A stretch of 64,000 bases of DNA. Source: Streptococcus chenjunshii. Lineage in GTDB: Bacteria; Bacillota; Bacilli; Lactobacillales; Streptococcaceae. Within the stretch, counting starts at the first letter, position 1, and each line of letters starts with the position of its first letter. Of this stretch, positions 36,246 to 45,137 are shown piece by piece. The stretch lies in the NCBI RefSeq assembly GCF_003086355.1, contig NZ_CP031733.1:2046001-2110000 (forward strand). The letters run 5' to 3'. Under the pieces are notes generated by a model. The model saw only the letters and a list, made by a program, of their open reading frames with translations, was not told the DNA's origin and did not search any database. The position numbers were made by a program, and so were the translations under genes.

Positions 36246-37941
36246 TAAACTTCACCCCCAACATCTCACTATTAGCCTTACCGCTCGGTACCATCGGGTA
36301 AACATGCTCGCGATTGGAAATATTAATCTCAATCAGCATCGGTTTATTATCCTGAATCACCTGTAGATCTTTTTCCAGACTGTGAGGATCGGAAAACTTA
36401 TAATGTGCGATACCATAAGCTTCTGCCAGCAGCTGAAAATTCGGCTCATCATCAAAGGTGGATTCACTGCGGTGCTCATTGTAGAAGGACTCCTGCCACT
36501 GGCGCACCATCCCAAGGGAATGGTTATTAATCAGGACAACCTTAATCGGAATACCGTAGCCATTTAAAATCGCCAATTCCTGATTAGTCATCTGAAAACC
36601 GCCGTCACCGACAAAAAGAATGACCTCTTTATCCGGATTAGCTAATTTTGCTCCGATAGCTGCCGGAATGCCGAAGCCCATCGTCCCAAGACCGCCGGAA
36701 GTGATAATCTGGCGTTCTTTCTTAAAAGGATAATATTGGGCAACCCACATCTGATGCTGGCCGACATCCGTTACGACAAGCGCATCCCCTTTAGTCAGCT
36801 TACCGATAGTTTCAATAGCATGCTGCGGTTTAATGATCTCTTCATCAAAATCATAGCCAAAGGGCGCCTTTTGTTTATTAGCTAAGACTTGCTCGGTCCA
36901 CTCATCGTGTCTGGTTCTGACCTCATCAAAACTCAGAAGCAGCTCCAGAGCCTTTCTGGCATCCCCGACGACCGGAATTTGGGTCTTAACTACTTTGCCT
37001 ATTTCAGCCGGATCAATGTCAATATGAGCAACGACTGCATTTTTGGCAAAGGTTGCCGGATTGCCGGTCAGCCGGTCGGCAAAACGCGAACCAAAGTTAA
37101 TCATAAAATCGCACTGTGTCAAGGCCATATTGGCTGCATAAGAACCATGCATGCCTCCCATTCCCAGCGATAAAGGGTGTTCAATTGGCATGACACCCAA
37201 ACTGAGAAGGGTTGAAACAACAGGGATGTTGTAACGTTCAGCAAATACCTGCAGTTCCTTAGAGGCACCGGCATAATTAGCACCGCCGCCAGCAACAATC
37301 AAAGGCTTTTTCGCTTTTTTCAGCTGCTGCAGAATTTTTTTCACCTGCAGACCATTAGGTTCAACAGTCGGCTGGTAGCTAGGGATATCAAGGCTGGGAT
37401 CGTAATAAAAATCCGTTTTCTTCTCTGCAATATCTCTGGGCAGATCAATGACTACCGGCCCCGGCCGGCCAGTCGTAGCGATATGGACGGCCTCAGTCAC
37501 GACACGGGGAATGTCCGCTACATCGCGAATTTGATAATTATACTTAGTAATCGGCATGGTTACCCCGATAATATCTGCTTCTTGAAAAGCATCTTTACCG
37601 ATTCCCGGAGTAGCCACCTGACCAGTGAATACAAGCATGGGGACACTGTCTCCCATACCATCGGCAATCCCTGTAATGGCATTTGTTGCTCCGGGGCCGC
37701 TTGTCACCAAAGCCACGCCCAATTCCCCTGTTGATTTGGCAAAACCTTCAGCCTCATGGAGGGCTCCTTGCTCATGGCGAGCCAAAATATGGCGGATACC
37801 CTTAAAACTATAAATAGCGTCATAGAGCGGCAAAACAGCCCCTCCAGGATAGCCAAAAATCGTTTTAATTCCCAAACTTGCCAGGGTCTCCAGAACCAAT
37901 TCAGAGCCATTTTTTTTCTCTTCTAATTTAACTTCTTTCAC
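36238..37941 (-). CDS. ilvB: acetolactate synthase large subunit IlvB
   Basis: A 567-aa thiamine-diphosphate enzyme making acetolactate or acetohydroxybutyrate. It has the catalytic Glu in RHEQGA (about 56), the FAD-like central domain, and the ThDP/Mg motif GDGGFQMTNQELAILNGYGIPIKVVLINN. The start is GTG at 37941, 5 bp after AAGGAGG. It is the first gene of the branched-chain operon, below a CodY box. Confidence 0.96.
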   Translation of the reverse strand: MKEVKLEEKKNGSELVLETLASLGIKTIFGYPGGAVLPLYDAIYSFKGIRHILARHEQGALHEAEGFAKSTGELGVALVTSGPGATNAITGIADGMGDSVPMLVFTGQVATPGIGKDAFQEADIIGVTMPITKYNYQIRDVADIPRVVTEAVHIATTGRPGPVVIDLPRDIAEKKTDFYYDPSLDIPSYQPTVEPNGLQVKKILQQLKKAKKPLIVAGGGANYAGASKELQVFAERYNIPVVSTLLSLGVMPIEHPLSLGMGGMHGSYAANMALTQCDFMINFGSRFADRLTGNPATFAKNAVVAHIDIDPAEIGKVVKTQIPVVGDARKALELLLSFDEVRTRHDEWTEQVLANKQKAPFGYDFDEEIIKPQHAIETIGKLTKGDALVVTDVGQHQMWVAQYYPFKKERQIITSGGLGTMGFGIPAAIGAKLANPDKEVILFVGDGGFQMTNQELAILNGYGIPIKVVLINNHSLGMVRQWQESFYNEHRSESTFDDEPNFQLLAEAYGIAHYKFSDPHSLEKDLQVIQDNKPMLIEINISNREHVYPMVPSGKANSEMLGVKFNA

Positions 37942-37969
37942 AAGCTCCTCCTTATGCAGCTTTCCCTGA

Positions 37970-37984
37970 AATTGTCGAAAAATT
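37970..37984. promoter_or_regulatory. second, imperfect CodY-like box
   Basis: AATTGTCGAAAAATT matches 12 of 15 positions of the CodY consensus AATTTTCWGAAAATT. It lies 29 bp before ilvB, just downstream of a possible second promoter (TTGCTT-16-TATCAT). Confidence 0.4.
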
Positions 37985-38122
37985 CAAACACCTTGTATCT
38001 ATGATAACACTTTTAAGAAATAAAGCAAGGCCAGATGAAAACAGCCTGTAGGCTGGGTTTACCTGCCTTCTTTTATCTCTGCTTTTACATGGCGAGTGAC
38101 TGTTCAACAAAATCTTATACCC

Positions 38123-38168
38123 ATGTTATCACATTGAAAAATATTGTCAATAGAATTTTCAGAAAATT
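38123..38168 (-). promoter_or_regulatory. ilvB promoter with an exact CodY box
   Basis: Reverse strand TTGACA (38145-38150), 16-bp spacer, TAACAT (38123-38128). Immediately upstream, 38154-38168 is AATTTTCAGAAAATT, a 15/15 match to the CodY consensus. CodY represses branched-chain amino-acid genes when isoleucine/valine are plentiful. The 180-bp leader has a stem CAGCC-TACA-GGCTG-TTTT (near 38043) but no leader peptide or T-box. Confidence 0.8.
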
Positions 38169-38263
38169 TTGATTTCATTTTGCAGTCTCTAAAAATTGAC
38201 TGCAGTAAAAAAAGCCTGCCGGCAGAACCTCCGGCAGACTGTCTCTATTCATTCAAGGAGAGA

Positions 38264-39937
38264 TTATTCAACACTCATCAAATAAGGATAAACAGGCTGA
38301 TCCCCTTGATGGATTTCAGCTTCAATATCGTCATAGCGTTCTTCCAGATAAGCAGCAATCTCTTTGGCTGTTTTCTCTTTTCCGCCTTCACCGATATAGA
38401 TAGTAATGATTTCACTGTCCTCATCAATCATTTTAGCGAAAGTCTCCTGTAAAACAGTTTTTACATCCGTATCAGAAGCCACAATCTTGCCATCAACCAT
38501 TCCCAGAAGGTCATCTTTATGAATGTCGAGACCATCAATACTGGTATCCCGTACTGCAACAGTGACACTGCCGCTGACAACATCATTCAGGACAGCAGAC
38601 ATCGCTTCAGTATTTTCATCAAGCGATTTTGACGGATCAAAAGCTAAAAGACTGGTAAAACCTTGCGGTACAGTCTTGCTGGCAATAACAGCAGCTGGGA
38701 TTCCAACAACTTCAGCAGCAGACTGAGCTGCCAGCAAAATATTCTTGTTATTAGGTAAAATAATGACCTGTTTAGCATTGACTGCTTCAATAGCTTTGAC
38801 AATATCTTCGGTTGACGGGTTCATCGTCTGACCGCCTGAAATGATATAGTCCACTCCCTGTGATCTGAAAATCTCAGCCAGCCCGTCACCTGCAGCAACG
38901 GCAAGCAGGCCATATTCTTTAGGGGCCTCTGCCGATGAATCCAGTGCCAGTTTTTCTTCTTTTTCAACCTGTGCTTCATGCTGGTTCCGCATGTTGTCTA
39001 CTTTTACTTTGACCAGCGAGCCATACTTCAGGCCTTCCTGCATAACCAGTCCGGGATCTTCCGTATGGACATGCACTTTGACTATATCATCATCATTGAC
39101 AACCAGCAGAGAATCGCCTAAACCGCTCAGATAACCCTGAAATTCATCATAATTGAATTCTTTCACATAGGTCGGACCCTGCTTAAGGGCCACCATGATT
39201 TCTGTGCAGTAGCCAAAAGTAATTTCGTCAGTCGCTACATGTCCGGCAACTGACTGATGATGGGCAGCATTGATCATTTCTGACATGTTGGCAGGGGTTG
39301 CCTGAAAGTCCTCCGAAGCGATATATTCTCCAGTAAGGGCAGCCAGAAAGCCTTCATAGATAAAGACCAGTCCCTGACCGCCTGAATCAACCACACCGAC
39401 TTCTTTTAAAACCGGCAGCATCTCCGGCGTTTTAGCTAAAGCCCGTTTAGCACCATCAAGAGCAGCCTGCATAACAGCAATAGCATCATCCGTCTCTTCC
39501 GCTTTTTTTAAAGCACCTGCTGCTGCACCGCGGGAAACAGTCAGAATAGTTCCCTCGACAGGCTTCATAACAGCCTTATAAGCCACCTCGACACCTGCCT
39601 GAAAAGCCAAGGCCAAATCTTGTCCCGTCAGTTCTTCTTTATCACGGATAGCCTGGCTGAAACCGCGAAAAAGCTGTGAAGTGATTACTCCAGAGTTGCC
39701 GCGTGCGCCCATTAACAGACCCTTCGCAAGGATCTGACCGACTTCCCCAACAGTATTTGCCGGCTTGTCAGCAACTTCTTTAGCGCCGTTGTCCATAGTC
39801 ATTCCCATATTGGTCCCTGTGTCACCGTCCGGAACAGGAAAAACATTAAGGGAGTTAACATATTCTGCTTGTTTTCCCAGGCGTGTGCTGGCAGCCTGGA
39901 TCATCTCTTGAAATAAACTTGTTGTAATATTTGACAC
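38264..39937 (-). CDS. fakA: fatty acid kinase catalytic subunit FakA (DAK2/YloV family)
   Basis: A 557-aa protein. The N-terminal DAK2 domain carries NVFPVPDGDTGTNM (about 26-39), the Mg-ATP site, and GARGNSGVI; a central region and a C-terminal DegV-like/kinase domain follow. With a FakB (DegV) partner such proteins phosphorylate exogenous fatty acids. The start is GTG at 39937, overlapping the Asp23 gene stop, with GGAGAAG before it. The name follows family similarity; no FakB is in the window. Confidence 0.88.
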   Translation of the reverse strand: MSNITTSLFQEMIQAASTRLGKQAEYVNSLNVFPVPDGDTGTNMGMTMDNGAKEVADKPANTVGEVGQILAKGLLMGARGNSGVITSQLFRGFSQAIRDKEELTGQDLALAFQAGVEVAYKAVMKPVEGTILTVSRGAAAGALKKAEETDDAIAVMQAALDGAKRALAKTPEMLPVLKEVGVVDSGGQGLVFIYEGFLAALTGEYIASEDFQATPANMSEMINAAHHQSVAGHVATDEITFGYCTEIMVALKQGPTYVKEFNYDEFQGYLSGLGDSLLVVNDDDIVKVHVHTEDPGLVMQEGLKYGSLVKVKVDNMRNQHEAQVEKEEKLALDSSAEAPKEYGLLAVAAGDGLAEIFRSQGVDYIISGGQTMNPSTEDIVKAIEAVNAKQVIILPNNKNILLAAQSAAEVVGIPAAVIASKTVPQGFTSLLAFDPSKSLDENTEAMSAVLNDVVSGSVTVAVRDTSIDGLDIHKDDLLGMVDGKIVASDTDVKTVLQETFAKMIDEDSEIITIYIGEGGKEKTAKEIAAYLEERYDDIEAEIHQGDQPVYPYLMSVE

Positions 39938-40302
39938 TAATCTTCTCCTACAACTTTGATATTTTGGATATAAACATTTACCGTATCAGCAGAAAGCCCT
40001 AGCTGCTTCTCGAGATTAAATCTGACACGCTCCTGAATATTTTTGGACACTTCGCTTATTTTGACGCCGTAACTCATCACTGTGTAAACATCTACAGTGA
40101 TGCCAGTCTCTGCAGACTTTACAACAACGCCTTTGGCATAGTTTTCTTTGCGTAAGAGTGCCTGAAAATTATCCTTTATTGCACTTTTGCTCGCCATCCC
40201 TACAACACCGAAAATTTCTGTTGCTGAGCCGCCGACAACCGTCGCAATAACATCATCAGACAGCTCAATCTGCCCGTCTTTTGTATTAATTTTTACAGTC
40301 AT
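39937..40302 (-). CDS. Asp23/Gls24-family (YloU-like) protein
   Basis: A 121-aa protein with the Asp23 domain (TVVGGSATEIFGVVGMASK, SAETGITVDVYTVMSYGVKI). YloU-like genes regularly precede yloV/fakA, as here with a one-base overlap. The biochemical role is unknown; family members are linked to envelope stress. An extended -10 (TGATAAAAT) lies before it. Confidence 0.88.
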   Translation of the reverse strand: MTVKINTKDGQIELSDDVIATVVGGSATEIFGVVGMASKSAIKDNFQALLRKENYAKGVVVKSAETGITVDVYTVMSYGVKISEVSKNIQERVRFNLEKQLGLSADTVNVYIQNIKVVGED

Positions 40303-40466
40303 ACTGACTACCTCTCAAGTTTTTATCAGTTTATTTTATCATATTACAGCGAACTTGTAAAAAAATAGCCTGCCTGACCCGGTAACTTATAGACCGGAGA
40401 CAGCCTGACTAACATATAAAAACAGTGTTTTTGATATTCTTTTATAAATAGTATTCTGTTCTGCAA

Positions 40467-40497
40467 AAAAAGCCGGGCATTCACCCGGCCTTTTATC
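40467..40497 (-). terminator. rpmB terminator
   Basis: AAAGGCCGGGTGAATGCCCGGC followed by TTTTTTT on the reverse strand, just after the rpmB stop. Confidence 0.9.
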
Positions 40498-40502
40498 ATT
40501 CA

Positions 40503-40691
40503 TTAAACCCGTTCAACTTTTCCGGACTTAAGTGCCCGTGCTGATGCCCAAACTTTTTTAGGTTTTCCGTCAACAAGAACAGTAACTTTTTGCAGATTTG
40601 GTTTCACGGTACGTTTGGTCTGATTCATCGCATGTGAGCGATTGTTCCCAGATACCGTTTTACGCCCTGTAAAATAACATACTTTTGCCAT
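40503..40691 (-). CDS. rpmB: 50S ribosomal protein L28
   Basis: A 62-aa basic ribosomal protein ([20 protein letters not shown], then [11 protein letters not shown] and [15 protein letters not shown]), full length for L28. AGGAGG precedes the ATG at 40691; longer in-frame extensions have no support. It lies on the same strand as the Asp23/fakA pair but has its own promoter and terminator. Confidence 0.97.
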   Translation of the reverse strand: MAKVCYFTGRKTVSGNNRSHAMNQTKRTVKPNLQKVTVLVDGKPKKVWASARALKSGKVERV

Positions 40692-40745
40692 TTTTATCTC
40701 TTTCCTCCTACTTAGATTCAGGTGCTTAACACCACATACTAGACT

Positions 40746-40774
40746 AGTATACCAGAATCTCTTTTTTTTGACAA
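40746..40774 (-). promoter_or_regulatory. rpmB promoter
   Basis: Reverse strand TTGTCA (40769-40774), 17-bp spacer, TATACT (40746-40751). Confidence 0.75.
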
Positions 40775-40797
40775 CAGCCTTTTTACTGCTATCTGAC

Positions 40798-40890
40798 CTG
40801 TCATTCGAAAGTGATAATGTCTCAGTTAGGTCAAAAGTAGTAATGTCCCGGATGGATGAGGAAGCCAGCATCAGATGACAGAGCAAGTAC
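40798..40890. repeat. degenerate IS-end-like repeat (copy 1)
   Basis: Contains TCATTCGAAAGTGATAATGTC and then GTCAAAAGTAGTAATGTCCC, two related repeats as seen at multi-repeat IS termini. Related sequences lie at 51731 and 52473. Probably the remnant of an insertion sequence, perhaps IS21-like. No transposase is left. Confidence 0.45.
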
Positions 40891-40904
40891 CTATGTTTGG
40901 GTAA

Positions 40905-40933
40905 TTGCACTGGGATAAAAGGTTTATTATAAT
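40905..40933 (+). promoter_or_regulatory. promoter of the WYL operon
   Basis: TTGCAC (40905-40910), 17-bp spacer, TATAAT (40928-40933), 36 bp before the start codon. Confidence 0.75.
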
Positions 40934-40968
40934 AAATTTGGTACATCTATGTTTATGAGGAGGATTGA

Positions 40969-41871
40969 ATGAAGACAGAACGATTGATTGGCATCCTTTC
41001 AGTTCTGCTTCAAAGGGATAAGGTCACCGCTCCGGAACTTGCGGAACTCTTTGAAGTGTCTCGAAGAACGATTAACCGGGATATTGAAACCCTTTGTACC
41101 GCCGGAATTCCTATTATGACTGCACGAGGCGTAAACGGCGGGATTCAAATTATGGATGGTTACAGAGTAGACCGCACTGTCCTTTCAAATTCAGATATGC
41201 AGGCAATTCTAAGCGGATTGAAGAGCCTCGATAGCGTGAGCAGGACGAATCGCTACTTGCAGCTTATGGAAAAACTGTCGGCAGGGACAGCATCTTCTCT
41301 TTCGGGAGATAATCATATTTTGATAAACTTATCTGCATGGGATAAAGCCGCAGTGTCTAAGCGTATTGAACTGATTCATAAGGCGATTGAAAGCTGCAAT
41401 TACCTATGTTTTCACTATTCGTCACCTTCCGGCGAAAGCAACCGGAAAATTGAGCCTTACTATTTGATTTTCCAGTGGTCAAACTGGTATGTGTGGGGCT
41501 GGTGCCTGAAACGTCAAGATTTCAGATTATTCAAGCTGAACAGAATGACAGCTGTCTCTGCTGGGGAACGTTTTACAAAACGCGACCTTCCGTATCCTGA
41601 CTTATCAAATGACAGACTATTTCCGCATAACCACATGGTAAAAGCGATTATCCAGCCTGAATATCGCTTTCGCATACTGGATGACTATGGAGCAGAATCT
41701 ATTGCAGAGCAAGCAGACGGCACCTTTCTGTTTTCATTTGGCTTTACTGATTTTGAAAGTATAATATCTTGGGTACTGTCTTTCGGTAAGGGGATTGAAT
41801 TGCTTGAACCCCATGAACTGAGAGAAGGCTTAAAACATTTTGGAGAGGATTTAGTAAAAAAATATTCTTAA
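40969..41871 (+). CDS. HTH/WYL-domain transcriptional regulator
   Basis: A 300-aa regulator with an N-terminal DeoR-type helix-turn-helix (TAPELAELFEVSRRTINRDIETL, about 20-42), a WYL ligand domain (about 135-215; YLCFHYSSPSGESNRKIEPYYLIFQWSNWYVWGWC) and a C-terminal WCX-like extension. Such proteins respond to small molecules or nucleic-acid ligands. GAGGAGG precedes the ATG. It heads an operon with a VOC protein and a GyrI-like protein, which it probably controls. Confidence 0.88.
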   Translation: MKTERLIGILSVLLQRDKVTAPELAELFEVSRRTINRDIETLCTAGIPIMTARGVNGGIQIMDGYRVDRTVLSNSDMQAILSGLKSLDSVSRTNRYLQLMEKLSAGTASSLSGDNHILINLSAWDKAAVSKRIELIHKAIESCNYLCFHYSSPSGESNRKIEPYYLIFQWSNWYVWGWCLKRQDFRLFKLNRMTAVSAGERFTKRDLPYPDLSNDRLFPHNHMVKAIIQPEYRFRILDDYGAESIAEQADGTFLFSFGFTDFESIISWVLSFGKGIELLEPHELREGLKHFGEDLVKKYS

Positions 41872-41938
41872 ACATGACACACAGATGTCCTGTTCTCTTT
41901 GTTATGATGAATTTATAAAGAGTAGAGAGAGTAATGAA

Positions 41939-42334
41939 ATGCGGTTAGACGGATTTGGTATCTTTGTAAACGATATGAAAACTATGGTTCATTTTTATCG
42001 AGATGTCCTAGGCTTTGAAATCCAGGAAGAGGATGATGCCAGCAATGTTTATTTAAAAAAAGACGGGACATTGTTTCTCTTGTTTCGCCGCAGTGATTTT
42101 GAAAAAATGACAAAACAGCGCTTTGCATATACTAATGGCATCAATGGCCATTATGAGATTGCTTTGTCTGTCGATAATTATGATTCGGTTGATGAAACTT
42201 ATAATGCAGTACTTGCTAAAGGAGCAGTATCAGTCATGCCGCCGACCACTGAGGAGTGGGGTCAGCGAACATGCTATATCGCTGATCCGGAAGGAAATCT
42301 GATTGAGATTAGTTCTTTCGTAAAGGAGGTATAA
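41939..42334 (+). CDS. VOC (glyoxalase/bleomycin-resistance) family protein
   Basis: A 131-aa protein with the paired beta-alpha-beta-beta-beta VOC fold: GFGIFVNDMKTMVHFYRDVLGFE at the start and GQRTCYIADPEGNLIEISSF at the end. Glu in the last motif could be a metal ligand. Roles in this family include thiol-adduct chemistry and drug binding; the substrate is unknown. ATG at 41939 is chosen because homology begins there and AGAGAGAG precedes it. It is 1 bp from the next gene. Confidence 0.85.
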   Translation: MRLDGFGIFVNDMKTMVHFYRDVLGFEIQEEDDASNVYLKKDGTLFLLFRRSDFEKMTKQRFAYTNGINGHYEIALSVDNYDSVDETYNAVLAKGAVSVMPPTTEEWGQRTCYIADPEGNLIEISSFVKEV

Positions 42335-42335
42335 G

Positions 42336-42968
42336 ATGGTGTTTGACTACAAAAAAGAATATAAAGAATTCTATATGCCAAAGAACAAACCCAGTATTGT
42401 CAATGTGCCAAGCATGAATTATATGGCTGTTCGCGGACAAGGCGATCCAAATGACACAGACGGTTTCTACAAACAGTCTATCGGTCTGCTCTACGGAGTC
42501 GCTTTCACCATCAAAATGAGCAAAAAAGGCAGTCATCGCATTGAAGGATACTTCAATTATGTTGTCCCGCCGCTTGAGGGCTTTTGGTGGCAGGAAGGCG
42601 CAAACAGTATTGACTACGCCCATAAAGATGACTTCAATTGGATATCCGTAATCCGTCTTCCGGATTTTGTGACACAGACTGATTTTAAATGGGCGATTGA
42701 AGAGGCAGCAAAGAAAAAGAAAACAGACTTCTCTAAGGTTGAGCTTTTAACTTATGAAGAGGGACTGGCTGTCCAATGTCTGCATGTTGGCCCATACGAT
42801 GAGGAACCCGCTACCATTTTATTAATGCATGAGTTTATGGAAAAGCAGGGATACACGCTTGATATCACAGACAAGCGGCTGCATCACGAGATTTATCTGA
42901 GTGATGCCAGAAAAGTGGCTCCCGAAAAACTGAAAACTATCATCAGACATCCCATACGCAAGCACTAG
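42336..42968 (+). CDS. GyrI-like small-molecule-binding domain protein
   Basis: A 210-aa soluble protein of the GyrI/SBP2-like superfamily: PSMNYMAVRGQGDPN near residue 25, the aromatic pocket PPLEGFWWQEG, and the C-terminal LHVGPYDEEPATI...HHEIYLSDARKV motif. This matches stand-alone GyrI-like proteins, which bind or hydrolyse hydrophobic compounds. GAGGT lies before the ATG. It is the last gene of the WYL operon. Confidence 0.85.
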   Translation: MVFDYKKEYKEFYMPKNKPSIVNVPSMNYMAVRGQGDPNDTDGFYKQSIGLLYGVAFTIKMSKKGSHRIEGYFNYVVPPLEGFWWQEGANSIDYAHKDDFNWISVIRLPDFVTQTDFKWAIEEAAKKKKTDFSKVELLTYEEGLAVQCLHVGPYDEEPATILLMHEFMEKQGYTLDITDKRLHHEIYLSDARKVAPEKLKTIIRHPIRKH

Positions 42969-43429
42969 ACTGAAAGATTAAAACTTAAACACCTTAGCTT
43001 CTGACTAGAGTATTTTTGGGGAGGCTGGCTGAACAAATCCAAACTGTTTTTGGAAACAGTGAGGACACTAAGTTAGCCATGCATTCATCTGGCAGCAGCA
43101 TTTCGAATTTAGAAGTAACAACACAGCGGAACGGCTGTCAGGCAAGGATAAGGACCGAAAAATGAACAAAAACAATTGCCGTAAAATCCAAAACAGCAGA
43201 GGTGAAATAAATACTGAAAGGCTGGTAATCATCATTTAAAATCGTTTTTTAGTGTCACCTTTACTGAAAGGTCAATATACTACCTGTTCATTAAGAACAC
43301 TTCAGGAACTTTGAAATAAAGGAATAAAGGTTGGCCAGCTAAAACAAAAAAAGAGTGGGACAAAACCGTTAAATTGTCATAACAATGACGATTTCGATTT
43401 TGTCGTCCCACTCTTTTTAGGTTTATTTC
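42969..43429. other. gene-free region with a long hairpin
   Basis: No credible gene in 42969-43552. At 43347-43419 an A-rich arm (AAAAAAAGAGTGGGACAAAA) pairs with TTTTGTCGTCCCACTCTTTTT across a 30-nt loop, giving a 19-bp stem able to act as a bidirectional terminator. The ISL3 element begins 11 bp to the right. Confidence 0.65.
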
Positions 43430-44842
43430 GGCTCTATAATTTCTGTAGTGGGTAACTCCACTCTGGAGATTATGGAGCTTTTTGACTGTAGAAAAAAAAT
43501 CCCATATGACTTATAATGAAAAGCGTTCAAACAACTCATTAGAAAGGCTCATATGGAACATCTTAAGCATACCACAGAATTAATCGGAATGAAAGACCCA
43601 AATATCATCATAGGGAGTGCTGTTAAATACGATAGTCATATTGTCATCAACGCTATGCTGGATTATCCACCAAAACAGTGTCCTCTCTGTAATCACCACA
43701 TGATTAAATATGATTTCCAAAAGCCATCAACCATTCCAATCTTAGATATCCAAGGCATGCCAACCCTCCTTAAACTCAAAAAAAGACGCTTCCAATGCAA
43801 GTCCTGCCGTAAAGTCAGAGTCGCTCAAACAAGTTTGGTTAAGAAGAATCACCAAATCTCACATCCTGTCTGCCAGAAAATCACCCAACTTCATACCGAA
43901 AAACGGACCAATACAGACATCGCTAAAGCCCTTCATATCTCCGTTTCTGCCGTCCAACGACAGTTAGAACTATTGACCTTCAAAGAGGACTTTTCAAGAC
44001 TTCCTGAGGTCTTATCCTGGGATGAATTCTCTTATCAAAAAGGAAAACTCGCTTTTATCGCTCAAGATTTTCAAACCAAAAAGATTATGGCCATTTTAGA
44101 CAACAACCGGCAAACAACTATCAAGAACCACTTTTTTAAGTACTCTCGAAAGGGTCGTGAGCAGGTTAAGGTCGTGACCGCAGACATGTCTGGAAGCTAT
44201 ATCCCCCTAATCAAAAGATTATTTCCAAACGCCAAGATTGTGTTGGACCGTTTCCACATTGTGCAGCACCTAGGACGTGCTATGTTGGCTACCAGAATTG
44301 CCATCATGAAAACCTTTGATAAAGGCTCATTACCTTATCGTGCCTTAAAAAATCACTGGCGACTCTTCCAAAAAGAGAGTCGGAAGCTCTCTGACAAACC
44401 CTTCTATTCACGAACTTTCAGACAGACTTTAACACCTCGTGAAATCATTGAGAAAACATTAAATCTCTCAGACGAACTTCGCTATTACTATGATCTTTAT
44501 CAGCTGCTCTTATTCCATTTTCAGCAAAAGAATTCCAAGTACTTTTTCGAACTGATCGAAGAACACATGGGCACGGTCAACTCAGTGCTTCAAACGACCT
44601 TTAAGACCTTCAAGAAATACAAAAAAGAGATTATCAACGCCCTTGAATTCCCCTACTCCAACGCCAAACTCGAAGCTACCAATAAGATTATCAAAGACAT
44701 TAAGCGAAATGCCTTTGGTTTTAGGAACTTCAAAAACTTTAAAACTAAAATTCTAATCGCTTTGAACATTCAAAAAGAGAGAACCTCTCTGATTCTCTCT
44801 CGGGCTTAGCTATAAGTCACCCACTACAGTTGACAGTGAGCC
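43430..44842 (+). mobile_element. ISL3-family insertion sequence (about 1.41 kb)
   Basis: The left end GGCTC...CTGTAGTGGGT (43430-) matches the right end in inverted orientation (rc GGCTC...CTGTAGTGGGT, to 44842). Flanks TTTATTTC (43422-43429) and TTTATTTT (44843-44850) form a 7/8 match to the 8-bp duplication expected for ISL3. Confidence 0.88.
43553..44809 (+). CDS. ISL3-family transposase
   Basis: A 418-aa transposase. N-terminal zinc-finger cysteines (CPLCNHH, then CKSCRK about 85) and a helix-turn-helix (NTDIAKALHISVSAVQRQLE) come before the DDE domain, with Asp in LSWDEFSYQKG, Asp in VTADMSGSY and the VLDRFHIVQH segment, and Glu in the C-terminal KLEATNKIIKDIKRNAFGFRN. It is full length, with ends intact, so it could be active. 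AAAGG precedes the ATG. Confidence 0.95.
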   Translation: MEHLKHTTELIGMKDPNIIIGSAVKYDSHIVINAMLDYPPKQCPLCNHHMIKYDFQKPSTIPILDIQGMPTLLKLKKRRFQCKSCRKVRVAQTSLVKKNHQISHPVCQKITQLHTEKRTNTDIAKALHISVSAVQRQLELLTFKEDFSRLPEVLSWDEFSYQKGKLAFIAQDFQTKKIMAILDNNRQTTIKNHFFKYSRKGREQVKVVTADMSGSYIPLIKRLFPNAKIVLDRFHIVQHLGRAMLATRIAIMKTFDKGSLPYRALKNHWRLFQKESRKLSDKPFYSRTFRQTLTPREIIEKTLNLSDELRYYYDLYQLLLFHFQQKNSKYFFELIEEHMGTVNSVLQTTFKTFKKYKKEIINALEFPYSNAKLEATNKIIKDIKRNAFGFRNFKNFKTKILIALNIQKERTSLILSRA

Positions 44843-44854
44843 TTTATTTTGTAA

Positions 44855-44927
44855 TGCCGACTGCAGGGGTCGAACCTGCGACCTACGCGTTACGAGTGCG
44901 TTGCTCTGCCAGCTGAGCTAAGTCGGC
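44855..44927 (-). tRNA. tRNA-Thr (anticodon CGT)
   Basis: The reverse complement folds as a cloverleaf: acceptor GCCGACT/AGTCGGC with discriminator A, D-arm GCTC..GAGC, anticodon loop CTCGTAA (CGT, reading ACG), T-arm GCAGGTTCGACCCCTGC. 73 nt, CCA not encoded. The ISL3 element ends 12 bp from its 3' end. Confidence 0.95.
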
Positions 44928-45137
44928 TTCAGCCACTCAACAGATACCATTTTATCATTTTTTTGAAGATTGTCAAATATTTCTTTTTCATTCATTTCTG
45001 AAAGTTCCTTTCAGCGGAAGGCAGGTCTTATCTTAAGAAACGCCCAAACGAATTGCTTCTATTTGAAAGACTGCCTTAGCTGGTTTTTGTGAAATAGTCG
45101 GCCGCTTCTGTCTCTGGCTGGATACCGATTTTAATTG

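Noticed and set aside
38040-38062. Strong terminator in the ilvB leader
   Set aside because: The stem CAGCC-TACA-GGCTG is only 5 bp followed by four T; too weak to call alone.
37942-38120. T-box or leader-peptide attenuator before ilvB
   Set aside because: No T-box motif and no leader peptide rich in Ile/Val/Leu; only one short stem. The CodY box is a better explanation.
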